NCBI GenBank assembly: GCA_023548195.1
Contig: JAJHZJ010000252.1
Coordinates: 4,290,841-4,354,840 of the forward strand
Origin: Bettongia penicillata ogilbyi
Taxonomy: Eukaryota; Chordata; Mammalia; Diprotodontia; Potoroidae
DNA: 64,000 nt
Direction: 5' to 3'
A program made the translations under genes and the position numbers. Below are positions 22,791-33,369 of the stretch, piece after piece (the stretch's first letter is position 1; each line of letters starts with the position of its first letter). The notes under the pieces were generated by a model that searched no databases, was not told the origin of the DNA, and saw only the letters and a program-made list of their open reading frames with translations.

Positions 22791-23360
22791 ATTTTTTACT
22801 AGAAAAGAGATACCATTTTAGGGATTCAGTTTATTTACAGAGGTGGTCTGCAATCTAACCATTACAGTATTCAGAAAAGTTTTATTTGAGAGCAAAATTT
22901 CACAAAATACCGTATGTATTTATGGTGATCGAGACAATATGTAAATGACAATAATAAAACTATCAGAGAAGAACCCAAAGGAAAAATAATGAAGGAAAGA
23001 AGAGAGCATTTCTATTGACTTGTCAAACTTTTCTCACAATGGTTTTACATAAACCACATTGCAGAATTCATCTGCACAATTTTCAATAGCCATGCAGACA
23101 CTACTTCTTTTACTTATTCAACCATATCTATGAAACTCCTCAGTAAGTTTAGGTCCACATTGTCAGCTGCTAGAAAGATCCAATAGCAGGCAAAAGGGAG
23201 GCTTTGGTTTTATAAACCAAACATTCACCATTGGACTCAAGACAACTATGAATGTTCATTGACACCCATAAGTTCCCCCCATTTACTTTGGGGAGTTAGC
23301 CTTTGAATATTTTCTGAGCAGTGCAGGCTAGTTAATGAAATCAAATTCTGATTGAGTTAT

Positions 23361-23369
23361 GGCAACACA

Positions 23370-23400
<31 letters not shown>
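23361..23400. repeat. CA microsatellite
   Basis: An almost pure (CA)n run with one GCG interruption near its start. Confidence 0.95.
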
Positions 23401-23479
23401 GAAAGGAGGAAAATATTCTTTTCTTGAATTGGAGGTAAACATTCTAAGTACATGCATTTAAAGGTGTTGTTTTGGAGAA

Positions 23480-23585
23480 TAGGATTATCAGTTTAGGATA
23501 GGAAACACCCTTAGAGGTCATTGAATCCAATTCCTCTATTTTGTAGATGAGAATACTGAGGCCCAGAGAAAAATTACTTTTCTAT
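23480..23585 (+). mobile_element. MIR-like fragment
   Basis: GAAACACCCTTAGAGGTCAT TGAATCC and TGTAGATGAGAATACTGAGG CCCAGAG match the MIR-like copies at 9970 and 30915. Confidence 0.55.
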
Positions 23586-23599
23586 GGAGGTGAGAGGGA

Positions 23600-24075
23600 A
23601 AGAATAAGCAGTTAAATACCAGGTACTATGCCAAGTACTTTACAAATATTATTTCATTTGATTCTCATAACAGCCCTAAGAGGTAGGTGCTGTTATTCTC
23701 ATTTTTCAGTTGAGGAAACTGAAGCAAACAAAAGTTAATGACTTACACAAGGTCACACAGCTATTAAGTGTCCAAGGTCAGATTTGGTGAATAGTATGCA
23801 GTGAATAGTATGCTAGACCTGGATTCAAGAAATCTCATCTTCCTGAGTTCAAATCTGACCTCAGACACTTACCTGCTATTTGATTCTGGGAAGTCATTTA
23901 ACCCTGTTTGCTTCAGTTTCCTCATCTGTAAAATGAGTTGGAAAAGGAAACAGCAAACCATTCCAGTACCTTTGCCAAGAAAACCAAAAATGGGATCACA
24001 AAGGACTGAATGTGGCTGAAAGGACACAACTTCCTGACTCCAAGCCCAGTACTCCATTGTGCCACCTAGCTGCCT
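23600..24075 (+). mobile_element. MIR/THER element with nested SINE
   Basis: The outer element runs from TACCAGGTACTATGCCAAGT through CCTAAGAGGTAGGTGCTGTT and GGTCACACAGCTATTAAGTG to about 23790, then resumes at 24029 with TTCCTGACTCCAAGCCCAGT and ends CCACCTAGCTGCC. The inner SINE (about 23791-24028) has CATCTTCCTGAGTTCAAATC, CAGTTTCCTCATCTGTAAAA and CTTTGCCAAGAAAACC. Confidence 0.8.
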
Positions 24076-24079
24076 CTAT

Positions 24080-25750
24080 GGTCACATGAGGAATAAATGT
24101 CCTAAGTCCTATGACCCTAATTTCAGGGCTGTTTCCACTTGGCTCTGTGTAATATTTGAAATTAGATTTTTGAGGATAGCCTTAATTTAAAATATATTGT
24201 CCCTTACCTTCTCTGATTTCTGCTTTGCTATTATTTTAGATAAATGTAGTTTTTTCTTATTCACTATGTGTGAATGCGTATTTAGTGAGAAATGGGTCGT
24301 CTTAGACATAGAGCTTGAGGTTCTACTTCCCACCCCAAATTGACAAAGCAATCAGAAGTTAGCTTGAACCTGATCATATCCCAGGCCTAGACAATCAATA
24401 TTTAAAGGAAGACATAAATATACCTCTAGCCTGGCACCTCCTCTCTCTGAGGAGAGTAGAGTGGCCTCCAGCTCCAACTTCCTTCTTCCTTGCCTAGCAG
24501 GAATGAAAGACTCCTTTAGAAAGGGTGAGGAAAGAAGAGGCTAGAGATGTTTATTCTGCATCTTTTTGGATCACACAATGACAGCCTTTGACACGGGTAG
24601 GTCCCTTGACACATGAGGAGCCAACCCTCTCTTCCTTACACTAACTTTCTTCCAAATAATACCTAAGTGAATCCAATTACTGAATATTACAATAAAAACA
24701 TATATAAGTCACTCAAGATAGAAAGCCACAAAAAATGAAAGTGCCATGTTGGAAAGACTTTAGGAACTGCTAATCCTCATCTCCAAGTTTCTAAAATATC
24801 TTTTTGAGTACAGGGAGTGAGAATGGAAGCATACTTTCTTAGCCAACGTGCAAGGTAAAGAGCATGAATTGCTTTTTTTATCGATATTCTTAGCTTAAAC
24901 TATGATAGATCCTGAAGATATGTGTCATGAATTAGGTAAGCAATAGTAAGGGAAGGAGAGGAGGAACATAAGCTCCTCCAGCCCTCAAGTTAAGATCCAT
25001 AGAGAACACATACACTGTGTAAATGAACTAACTAGTGCACAAAGATGGCTGGCTATTATCATTAGTTTACATTTAATTATCCATCTATCTTGGCACAACC
25101 AGCCTCAGCATGTGAATATCATTCTCACTTCAATTGGGAGTTCATCAGTTATCAGAGTATGCAGCTATCACCAAAGGAAAGGAAAAAGAAGATGGGTTTC
25201 CCTTTTTTTCCTTGCATCACCATCCTTCTGGTGTATCTCAGCTCCACTCAGTTGGCACTTCCTTGATTACATGGCTGTCTTGTGCTGAACTGTGCACTTC
25301 CTTTCTTCCCAATATCCACCAGCTAGAGAAATCTTACAGGTACTGTATGACTCCAAATTGATGAGTTCTCAGATTGCCACAGCTAGGTCAAAGTAGAGGT
25401 GCTGCTTCCTGCTGGATTAGAGAAATCTCATATGGTTGGGTGGGAGAAGAGGGGTGGAGGGACTCAAAGATGATTGGAAACCTCAGTGTTGTTTTGATGA
25501 ACAAATGGTTGCAAGCCAGACTGTTGTGACCCTGATTGAAGAAATGTTAAAGTCTCATCTCTCATGGGAGATTAGAAAGTCATAAGAAGGAAAGGAGTCA
25601 AGCCAATATAAAGGAAGGATATGTTTTCTTGCTCATTTTCCTTGGGGAGTATCGGTTAACCTCTCTATAAAAGCAAAGGAGCTTTTTATCAGGCTACCTG
25701 TAATGTCTAGAATATATAGGCTTCTACTCCCAACATCCTGTTAATGGAAA
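24080..25750. other. Unassigned DNA
   Basis: About 1.7 kb without a recognisable gene or repeat. The 75-codon frame at 25134-25361 has no motif I know. Confidence 0.4.
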
Positions 25751-25754
25751 GTGA

Positions 25755-26255
25755 AATAATCTTGAATAATTTCATCTAGGCTGAATGGATAAACAAATTG
25801 TGAGATGTAGGCATAATGAAATATTGCTATAAGAAATGACAATTTTGATGAATACAGAAAAACATGGAAAGACTTACAAGAACTGATGCAAAGTGAATTA
25901 AATGGAGCCACAAAGGCAACATATATAATGAATACAACAATGTGGGTGGAAAGAACAAAACCACCAAAATATCAAAAATGAATTGTAAAATTATAAAGAA
26001 CAAGCTTGGTCCCACAGATAAGATAATAGAATTTACTTCCCCTGTCTCTGTCCCAAGGAGGATGGTCCATGGGTGCGGAACACTGCATATAATATATCCA
26101 ATTTTTAAAAATGTATTGATTGGTGCTGCTGGGGGATTTTTCTTCTTTTTTTTCTTTTTAAAAAAATTCTCTGTTTTATAAGATGGCACTCTGGGAGAAA
26201 GAGGGATACTGGAGAAAATATAGGTGATTATAAAAACAAAGTTATTCATAAAAGT
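25755..26255 (+). mobile_element. L1 3' end (ORF2 C-terminus remnant and 3' UTR)
   Basis: The DNA matches the ORF2 end seen at 56450-56535, 59161-59400 and 43659-43900 (minus): GGCTGAATGGATAAACAAAT, GCTATAAGAAATGACAA, AAAACATGGAAAGACTTACA and GAACTGATGCAAAGTGAATT. It continues into a 3' UTR type with GATGGCACTCTGGGAGAAAG AGGGATACTGG. The 140-codon minus-strand frame over it is antisense noise. Confidence 0.7.
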
Positions 26256-26654
26256 ATTTTAATTTAATCTTTTTTTACTGTGGCTAATGCAGGTTTAAAA
26301 GAGACAGTGTAGTCATTTTTATATGTGTTGCTGGATGCAAGGTACCTGCTCAAAATCTATAGCTATGAAAAGAAATGCTAATCTTCCCCCTTCCTTCCCC
26401 CTATTCTTTCCTCTCATCCCCACCCTCCTCCCCCCAAGCTGGCATCTGTCAATCTGGCACCACTAGAACCTGCCTGGCATTTCAAAAGGGAAAGAGGAAA
26501 TAAGCAACTGTCAACTGAAACGTGCTTCTAATTAAAGCCACTGCCTTCTTCCAATGCTCTGTGACACAGACCCCTGCCTTCACATCTGCACAGCTGTGTT
26601 TAAATGCCTTGGAGGCGTGTGTCAATTCACTTACATAGCCAGACATGAACCAAA

Positions 26655-26657
<3 letters not shown>

Positions 26658-26694
<37 letters not shown>
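26658..26694. repeat. GT microsatellite
   Basis: A pure (GT)n run. Frames translating as VCVCVC or THTHTH over it are not coding. Confidence 0.95.
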
Positions 26695-26696
<2 letters not shown>

Positions 26697-26939
26697 GTTG
26701 CAATTCTCTCCTCAAAACTGGGGAAAGGGATGTAGAAGGACACAGCCTCCTCAACACTGAGGTTTAATGACTGAGTAAACAGTACCTGCACTAAGAGGAC
26801 CATGACTTCTCACTATCGCCTGTGACTCTGTGACATATTCATGTGCATGCCAAGCTCCTGATTGCAAGGTTTTTAAATGTGACTGTGTTTGCCCAGCTTT
26901 CCTTCCAAAGCAGCTCTGCATGGGTGAGCATGGATGCAC

Positions 26940-26944
26940 GCACC

Positions 26945-26975
<31 letters not shown>
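26940..26975. repeat. CA microsatellite with CG-containing start
   Basis: CACGCACCTGCGCGCACACA followed by (CA)n. It explains the low-complexity piece of the 174-codon minus-strand frame at 26839-27363. Confidence 0.9.
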
Positions 26976-27364
26976 TCACCCTCCACAGGGGAGGCATGTG
27001 AGTACATGCATTCATCCGAGGCGTGCTGTAGATCAGAGACTGTGCTCCCCCCACCTTTCTCCCTTCACAATGAATGGTGCAGTTTTGAAGCAGCCTGAGC
27101 ATCTTTGATGGGGATGAAGCCTTCAAAAGAATGTGCTTGATTATGATAATGAAGACAGGAACAAGTAAGAAAGAATGAAGCCCTAACAGCCTTAGGTTAA
27201 GAGACAACAGTGGCCCATAAAAAGCTGGATTCTGAAGGTGGAGAAAAGCAGACCCGTAAGGCACAAAGGAGAATTGCAATGTTCCCTCTAAATGTATTTC
27301 GAGTTGTGAGCGAACCATGCTATCTTGAGTAAACAACTCTGAAAACAGAACCTCCTCACACAAT

Positions 27365-27615
27365 TTCAGCTGTTTGCAGTCATATCCAACTTCTCAGGAC
27401 CCCGTTTGGAGTTTTCTTGGAGAAGATACTGGAGTAGTTTGTCATTTCCTTCCCTAGTTCACTTCACAAATGAGGAAATTGAGGCAAACAGGGTTAAGTG
27501 ACTTGGCCCGGACCATATGGCTAGTAAGTGTCTGAGGCCAGATTTGAACTCAGGAAGATGAGTTTCCCTGACTTCAGACCCAGTACTCTATTCAGTGCTC
27601 CATCTTACCTGCCCT
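27365..27615 (-). mobile_element. Marsupial SINE, antisense
   Basis: Plus-strand words AGGACCCCGTTTGGAGTTTT CTTGG, GATACTGGAGTAGTTTGTCA, AATGAGGAAATTGAGGCAAA and AGATTTGAACTCAGGAAGAT are the reverse complement of the full SINE; it ends at ATCTTACCTGCCC. Confidence 0.85.
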
Positions 27616-27619
27616 CATA

Positions 27620-28080
27620 TAATTTAGTAAATTAGGTAAATTTACTAAATTAATTAGAATTAAGTAAAACTTTAAAAAAAGTTAGGTTCATTCATTTTTA
27701 AAGACATGTGGCTGTGCCCTGTGATTGAAATTGGAAGCCATTAACTCAGACTCTTACTGACTTTAGGACGGTAGGCAAGTGGTTACTCTGTCTTGACCTT
27801 GTAACCTTGGTTATGGTGTGCTGGTGAACATTTAACAGCCAACTCCTGCAGCTCCCAAATACACACACACAACACATTTTTAAGTCCAATCTGCTTCATT
27901 AACATTTTCTCCATCAGTTGAAGTCTAGAAATCAACCAAACAATACATCAAGCCCTGCAATCAAGCATTTCTAAGGTACAAGCTCGCACACTGGAAACTG
28001 AAAAGTCGGTTGTAGGGAACCTTTCAATCTGGACCCAGCACATCCTTGTCTCTCTCTGTAGAATGGGGCACATACATCTA
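27620..28080. other. Unassigned DNA
   Basis: An imperfect TTTAGTAAATTAGGTAAATT TACTAAATTAATTAGAATTA tract at 27625-27670 is AT-rich and partly palindromic. The rest is not recognised. Confidence 0.4.
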
Positions 28081-28084
28081 CTTC

Positions 28085-28205
28085 CATCAGATGGTGAGCT
28101 TCTTGAGGACAGGGACTGTCTTGTCTCTTTCGTATCCTTACCACTTAAGACAGTGCCTGGCACATAGTAGGTGCTTAACATTTTTATTATTTATTGATTA
28201 TTGAT
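28085..28205 (+). mobile_element. L2 3' terminal tail
   Basis: GAGCTTCTTGAGGACAGGGA CTGTC, CTTAAGACAGTGCCTGGCAC and ATAGTAGGTGCTTAACAT form a clear L2 terminus. Confidence 0.85.
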
Positions 28206-28289
28206 CGACTGATTATGAAACTCAACTGACATAATGAATGTAAAGCACTTTCCAAATCTAAAAATGCCACATTGTAAATGTGAGTTGTT

Positions 28290-28720
28290 ACTGTTTTTAT
28301 TATTTATTAATACTAATGGTCTTTTCTCTACCCTCATCCTTCTCGATCTCTCTTAAGAGCATTCAATATTATTGATCGCTTTCTTTGCCTAAACAATCCC
28401 CCTCTAGGTTGTGGTGACACTTCATCTTTCTTTGTCGTCTTTCTACTTTGTCCAACCCCTCCTCTATTTCCTTTGCTTGCACCTCAGCCAGGTCAGGCCG
28501 ACTAATGGTGCTTGTCATCCAAGGCTCTTTCATGGACCCTCTCCTTTTATCTCACTCCATGATCTCATAAGCTCCTTTGGTTTCATTTATTGTGATGCAG
28601 ATGATTTCCAGATTTTTATCTCCGGCCTTAATCTTTCTCATGAGATATAGTCCTGCACCATTGACTTTGCCCAGGGCATTTACGGGAGGCATTTTCTATC
28701 CCCCTCAACTGGTAAAGCCT
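28290..28720 (+). pseudogene. L2 LINE reverse-transcriptase fragment
   Basis: A translated plus-strand stretch contains remnants of the L2/CR1-type reverse transcriptase: DLISSFGFIYCDADDFQIFI, with the ADD of the active site kept but the preceding tyrosine replaced. Upstream the conserved PQGSVLGPLLF region has decayed. Stops and frameshifts follow. It is a dead LINE fragment, lacking both the endonuclease and the 3' tail. Confidence 0.65.
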
Positions 28721-28739
28721 TCCCAAGGATGAACTATAT

Positions 28740-28985
28740 CTCACATATATGTATATGTATATGTGTATGTGTATATATGTATGTATATGGTGTATGTACA
28801 CAGTGTACATATATGGTATGTGTTTATATGTATGTGTACATGTACACATATGTATGTGTGTGAATATTGTATGTGGATATATAGTTGTAGATACATATAG
28901 CTATGTATGCATGCATGTGTTTACATATACATATATATATTTGTATGGGGTACATAGGCATATATGTCTGTATATCTATCTTGTA
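28740..28985. repeat. Long TATG/TACA microsatellite
   Basis: About 245 bp of imperfect (TATG)n and (TATA)n. The 118-codon plus-strand and 73-codon minus-strand frames translate the repeat (YMYMCMC) and are not genes. Confidence 0.9.
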
Positions 28986-29179
28986 CTAATTCCCCCTTTA
29001 GAAGGGGAATTATATTGGGGGAAGAATATGATGCTAAGGCAGAAACTTTCCTTGAATCCCCAGCACCCAGCATCTAGAAGGTACAAACACTTATGCATTA
29101 ATTGATTGACTTATTATCACTGTTATTAAAGCAATCCTGGGCTTATCCAGGATATGAACTCGGGTCTCTCTTAAGAACT

Positions 29180-29440
29180 TTGGAACTGATTGTGTGAGAT
29201 GGGAGACACTGGCACAGGACCGCTCAACATGGTGTGCCCACATCAGAGAAGGTGCTGTGCCCTATGAACAAAACAGAATTGAAAGAGCTGAAAGGAAACA
29301 CAAGATGCTCAAGTTTAGAGAATCCACCCCAAATGTTCACATGGACTTTTTGCGCCCAATTTGTGGTAGAGCACTCCCAGCTCATGTTGGTCTGATCAGC
29401 CACAGCCAGACACAACGAAACTTGACTCTAGCATAGTAGT
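29180..29440 (+). pseudogene. LINE C-terminal domain remnant, RTE-like
   Basis: A single open stretch of 80 codons (29194-29436) reads WETLAQDRSTWCAHIREGA, then an E-R-K-rich linker, then ICGRALPAHVGLISHSQTQ. This resembles the C-terminus of RTE-type LINE proteins, which end in a WxxLAxDRxxWR block and a C2H2-like knuckle (CxxCGR...GLxSHxxxH). One knuckle cysteine and the final histidine are changed. The upstream reverse transcriptase is absent. A host gene is unlikely because no intron signals or conserved start are visible. Confidence 0.55.
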
Positions 29441-29449
29441 GTCATTCTG

Positions 29450-30570
29450 GTCCTCATTGAGCACAAAGGACAGTAGCCAATCACTGTTATTCTTGCCATT
29501 CTCCATCATAACCAGGTATTAACAATACCAATACAAGGAAACATTATTTGTTTCATGTCTCAGCTAAAGACTTTGAAAGTCAGTGAAGGGGACAGAATGG
29601 TCTAGAGGTGGATTTACGTAGAGGAGAATGTGGGGTTTCCCCACTCCCTTCCCTGAGGAGGGAGGAGATAACTCACTGCTTGGTATCTTTCTCCACATGG
29701 TCTGATTTTTAGGGACAGGTTCCAACTAAATCCAGTCATCTTTAACATCTCCAGTTAGTTTTATATGTCCCTATCCCAATTTGTTATATATGTCAAGCTA
29801 GCCACAATACCACCTAAGCTGTGTGGGTCCCCTTTTAGGTCCTCCAGAAAGAAAAGAAAATAATTTTGAATTTATTCCAGGGGCAGAGAAAGGAAGCCCT
29901 GTCATCTTAGCCTTTGGAAGAGTCCCAGATTCAATTCTTGATTTTCTTTTCTTCTCAGAGGATTAACTGAACCACTGAAAACCAGAGCATGTGTCTTCTG
30001 GGGCTCCAACCAAAACTACCTGAGGGGGCAGAGTCGCACCAGGCTACCCTTCAAGAGGGTACAAATTTTAAAAAATGGAGTGATGTCATTTAATTGTGCT
30101 GCTTTTGTAATATCCCAAAAGAAGGGAACGGTCATTTGAGTTGAGGATGCAATGGACAGTAGAGGTCATTTTGAATTTTAAGATAATGAAGGGGTAGAGG
30201 AAGCTTGGGCCAGCCTCTAAAATGCTGAGAGAAGGGTGAGGAGGATATATGGACACTGAGGAAAATGAAAGGTATGGGAAGAAGGGATGGTACCAAAAAA
30301 GCACAAGAAGAAAAAGAAGGTAAGACAATTAAAAAGCAATTTCACCTACTTAGAAATTTTGACAGAGGTCAAATCAATGAAACTTCTAATGCACAAGCCA
30401 ACCCTAAAATACTACAGATTGTCTGGCTCTGAAGAATTTAATCACAGAGTATATATTATAGTAGCTATTATTATAATTTCAATATTACAATTTTTTTTTG
30501 GTTTGGATTTGAAATTTCTCTTGGTGCAGGGAGGTCCCAGTGAGAAATCATAGGATCACTTAGTTCAAAT
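29450..30570. other. Unassigned DNA
   Basis: No gene recognised. The 88-codon frame at 30287-30553 is lysine-rich and runs into AT-rich sequence without a motif. Confidence 0.4.
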
Positions 30571-30574
30571 ATTT

Positions 30575-30835
30575 TGGGTAGCTAGTTGGTGCAGTAAATA
30601 GAAAAGAGTGTCAGACCTGGCCTCAGGAAGATTTGAGTTCAAATATTCCCTCAGTCACTTAATTAGCTGTGTGACTCTGGGCAAGTCACTTAAGTCAGTT
30701 TCCTCATCTGTAAAATGGAGGCAAAAATTCACCCACCTCCTAGGGTATCGTGAGGGCCAGATGAGATAAGAACTACAAAGAACTTAGCACAGTGCCTGGC
30801 ACATAATAAGGACTATATAATACTGGTTATTATAT
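30575..30835 (+). mobile_element. SINE with MIR/L2-like tail
   Basis: GGGTAGCTAGTTGGTGCAGT head, GAAGATTTGAGTTCAAATAT, GCTGTGTGACTCTGGGCAAG, CAGTTTCCTCATCTGTAAAA, then CGTGAGGGCCAGATGAGATA and an L2-like AGCACAGTGCCTGGCACATA end. Confidence 0.8.
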
Positions 30836-30910
30836 AGATAATATTATATTATCTATATATATATATTATATATATATAATATTATATAAGGACTATATAA
30901 TACTGGTTAT
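30806..30910. repeat. 25-bp direct repeats flanking an AT palindrome
   Basis: ATAAGGACTATATAATACTG GTTAT occurs at 30806-30830 and again exactly at 30886-30910. Between them is a TA-only tract with self-complementary ATATTATAT and ATAATATTAT arms. Confidence 0.9.
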
Positions 30911-30914
30911 TCTT

Positions 30915-31055
30915 ATAGATATAGAGCTGGAAGGGACCGAAGAGATTGGGCAGTCCAACTGTCTCATTAGTGCAAATAAGGAAACTGAAAACTAAAGTGT
31001 TTAAGTGACTGACCCAAGGTCCTGCAGTTGTAACTATAACTGGAACTTAAATTCA
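30915..31055 (+). mobile_element. MIR-like fragment
   Basis: AGAGCTGGAAGGGACCGAAG, GCAAATAAGGAAACTGAAAA and GACTGACCCAAGGTCCTGCA follow the MIR-like order seen at 9970 and 23480. Confidence 0.6.
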
Positions 31056-31059
31056 TGTT

Positions 31060-31915
31060 CTGGCAGGTTTTTGTGACACAGATTTCTCCTGGTTCTCCTT
31101 CTCTCTGTCAGAGCCCTGCTCAGCCTCCTTTGCATGACCTCTGTCTATGGCATAGCCTCTAATGGTAGGTATCCCCAAGGCTCTGTCCTGGATCTTCTGC
31201 TCTTCTCCCTCTATATTATTTTCCTTGGTGATCTCATCAGCTCTCATGGGTTAAATTATTATCTCCATGCTGATGATTCCCATATCTACTTACCTGACCC
31301 TAACCTCTCAACTAACTTCCACATTCACATCTCCAACTGCCCATTAATTATCTTAAACTGAATGTTCTATGGACATTTTAAACTCAAAACTGAACTCATG
31401 ACCTCTGCCCTCCTCCCAAGTCTTTTCCTCTTCCTAACTTTCCTATTATTGTCCAGGACACCACAATCCTCCCAATCGCCGGAACTTGCACCCTAAGTTT
31501 CATCCTTCGATCTATTCTCTCTCTCTCACACACAAACATCTATATCCAATCTATTGCCAAGTCCTTTGATTTTCCTTTCAAACATTTTCCATATGCAGCC
31601 TTGCCTTCTCTATGACTCTGCCACCACTCCAGTGTAGACCTTTATCAGTTCACACCCGGATTATTTCAATAGTCTCCTGCTTGGTTTCCCTTCTTCAAGT
31701 CTTTCTCACTCCAGTCTATTCTGTACTCAGCTATAAAACTGATCTTTCTAAAGGACAAGTCACTCCACCCCTACCGAACTCAATAAACTGTATGACTTCC
31801 AGTCATCTACAGGATCAACATAAATTTTCTGTTTGACATTCAAAGCTTTCCATAATCCGGTCCCCTACTGCCTTGTCCATCTTCTTCCATTTTACCCTTA
31901 CAGTACTACCCTTAG
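31060..31915 (+). pseudogene. L2 LINE reverse-transcriptase and 3' coding fragment
   Basis: Translation shows L2/CR1-clade reverse-transcriptase motifs in order: [14 protein letters not shown] (codons from 31173), [20 protein letters not shown] (active-site ADD codons near 31266-31277, tyrosine replaced by histidine), then SNCPLIILN. Downstream DNA keeps the order of the L2 3' coding region (CGGATTATTTCAATAGTCTC, CTGATCTTTCTAAAGGACAA, TTGACATTCAAAGCTTTCCA). Frames at 31612-31836 and 31873-32181 are pieces of the same decayed ORF or low complexity. The enzyme would copy L2 RNA and, in trans, MIR. This copy is inactive. Confidence 0.75.
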
Positions 31916-32039
31916 ACCAAGGCAGGACCCCCTGCCCACTTTCAGAGCCCCAGGATGCCTGTGCTTTGGAAGATCCTGATCATTACAGGCACAAAAATAA
32001 TAAAAATGAAATATACAGAATAAAAAAAAATATGAATGA

Positions 32040-32165
32040 CCTGTACAATCAAGCCATTGTTACTATATTATATTGTATTATATCATATCATATTCTATTC
32101 TATTACATTTTATTTTATTCTATATTACATAGGATATTATTATATTACATGTTATATGGAGTTTA
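32040..32165. repeat. TAT-rich low-complexity tract
   Basis: Irregular ATATT/CTATT/ATTACAT units. It explains the Y- and I-rich frames at 31873-32347. Confidence 0.8.
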
Positions 32166-32364
32166 TTTTTGCTTTACCTAGTTGTCCTGAATTATACGGT
32201 GAGGAGGTAGCACCGCTGCTGGGAAGGAAAGGAAATCCTCACATTGCCCCAACTCTTAGCAGGGACAAACAGTTCTTAGTTCTACCCCCTACCTCACCCC
32301 CAGAAGTGTCCCCCTGCATGGGAGGATGTGCAGGACCTGGACTTTGAAATACACTTTGAAATAC

Positions 32365-32465
32365 ACAAAGGATTTATATAGGTTATGTATAGGTTATATA
32401 GGTATATATAGGTTATATAGGTATATATAGGTTATATAGGTTATATATATAGGTTATGCAGGTTA
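32365..32465. repeat. Tandem ATAGGTTATAT minisatellite
   Basis: Roughly eight units built on TATAGGTTATATAGGTATA with length variants, merging at the right into a MIR core (GGTTATTTCACTTAATCCTC). Confidence 0.85.
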
Positions 32466-32474
32466 TTTCACTTA

Positions 32475-32640
32475 ATCCTCATAACAACCCATGGAAGTAA
32501 GTTTAGTTGTTATGCCCATTTTACAGGTGAAGAAATTAAGGCTGAGAAAGGTTGCCCAGTATGTATTTAAAGCAGGATTCGAATGTGAGTCTTCCTGAAT
32601 ACAAACCCAGTACTCTCTCTACTATGCCACCGAGGCTAGA
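32475..32640 (+). mobile_element. MIR/THER 3' half
   Basis: CTTAATCCTCATAACAACCC ATGGAAGTAAG, CCATTTTACAGGTGAAGAAA and ACCCAGTACTCTCTCTACTA TGCCACC are in the expected order. Confidence 0.75.
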
Positions 32641-32734
32641 CATCTTAGTCATTACCATCATTGGATCATATTTGCACCTGGAAACACTTTTTCATCCTCT
32701 GTCCTTTCAGAGACTGGGACTAGGAGTAGTGGGT

Positions 32735-32870
32735 GTAATGTACAAGGAGGCAGATTTCAGCTCAGTAGAAAGTGTTGCTAAGGGGCAGTTTAACTTAGAG
32801 CAAGCCAGACCCTGACACGTTAGCTGTGTGACCACAGGTAAGTCACCTAAACTCAGTGTCTTAGGTCAGT
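32735..32870 (+). mobile_element. Degraded SINE head
   Basis: GCCAGACCCTGACACGTTAG CTGTGTGACC and GTAAGTCACCTAAACTCAGT fit a diverged SINE. The left part is unclear. Confidence 0.4.
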
Positions 32871-33154
32871 GTTCTCTAGACTCTTTTGACAGTGCACCTC
32901 TATCAGGAAAAAATATTTTCTTATTTACAGATTATATGTATGTCCTACTGTACTAATTATGAAAATATATTATGAGAATACAAAAAAAGGAAACAAATGA
33001 AATAAAAGCAAAACAAACAGTTTAAAACTTTTCATCTTATTTATTAATGGTATAAAATCTTTTGCTCTCATGAAAATATTGATTTTAATCTGTACATATT
33101 GATAGTAGGAGCACATTCTCTATGTTCTGGGTAGTTAACTGCTTTTGATTTCTG

Positions 33155-33365
33155 CAGAGTGAATAGAGCTCATCTTCCTGAGTTCAAATCTGGCCTCAGG
33201 CACTTACTAGCTGCATGATTCTGGGCAAACCACCTTGGTGCCTCAGTTTCTTCATCTGTAATATGAGTTGGAGAAGAAAATGGTAAACCACTCCAGTTGC
33301 TTTGCCAAGAAAACCCCAAATGGAGCTGTGAAGAATCAGATATGACTGAAATAAGTCAATGACAA
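33155..33365 (+). mobile_element. Marsupial SINE, 5' truncated
   Basis: CATCTTCCTGAGTTCAAATC TGGCC, CACTTACTAGCTGCATGATT, GTTGGAGAAGAAAATGGTAA ACCAC and TTTGCCAAGAAAACCCCAAA TGG through the AGTCAATGACAACAG tail. Confidence 0.85.
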
Positions 33366-33369
33366 CAGT

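Noticed and set aside
25827..26249. 140-codon hydrophobic minus-strand frame
   Set aside because: It is antisense to an L1 3' end and includes A/T homopolymers; hydrophobicity arises from T-rich codons.
26839..27363. 174-codon minus-strand open frame
   Set aside because: It crosses a CA microsatellite (VCVCVCVC), overlaps other frames on both strands, and shows no domain.
28749..29105. 118-codon frame
   Set aside because: Two thirds of it is the TATG microsatellite.
30806..30910. CRISPR-like repeat-spacer structure
   Set aside because: There are only two units, with an AT-only spacer, in a vertebrate repeat context.
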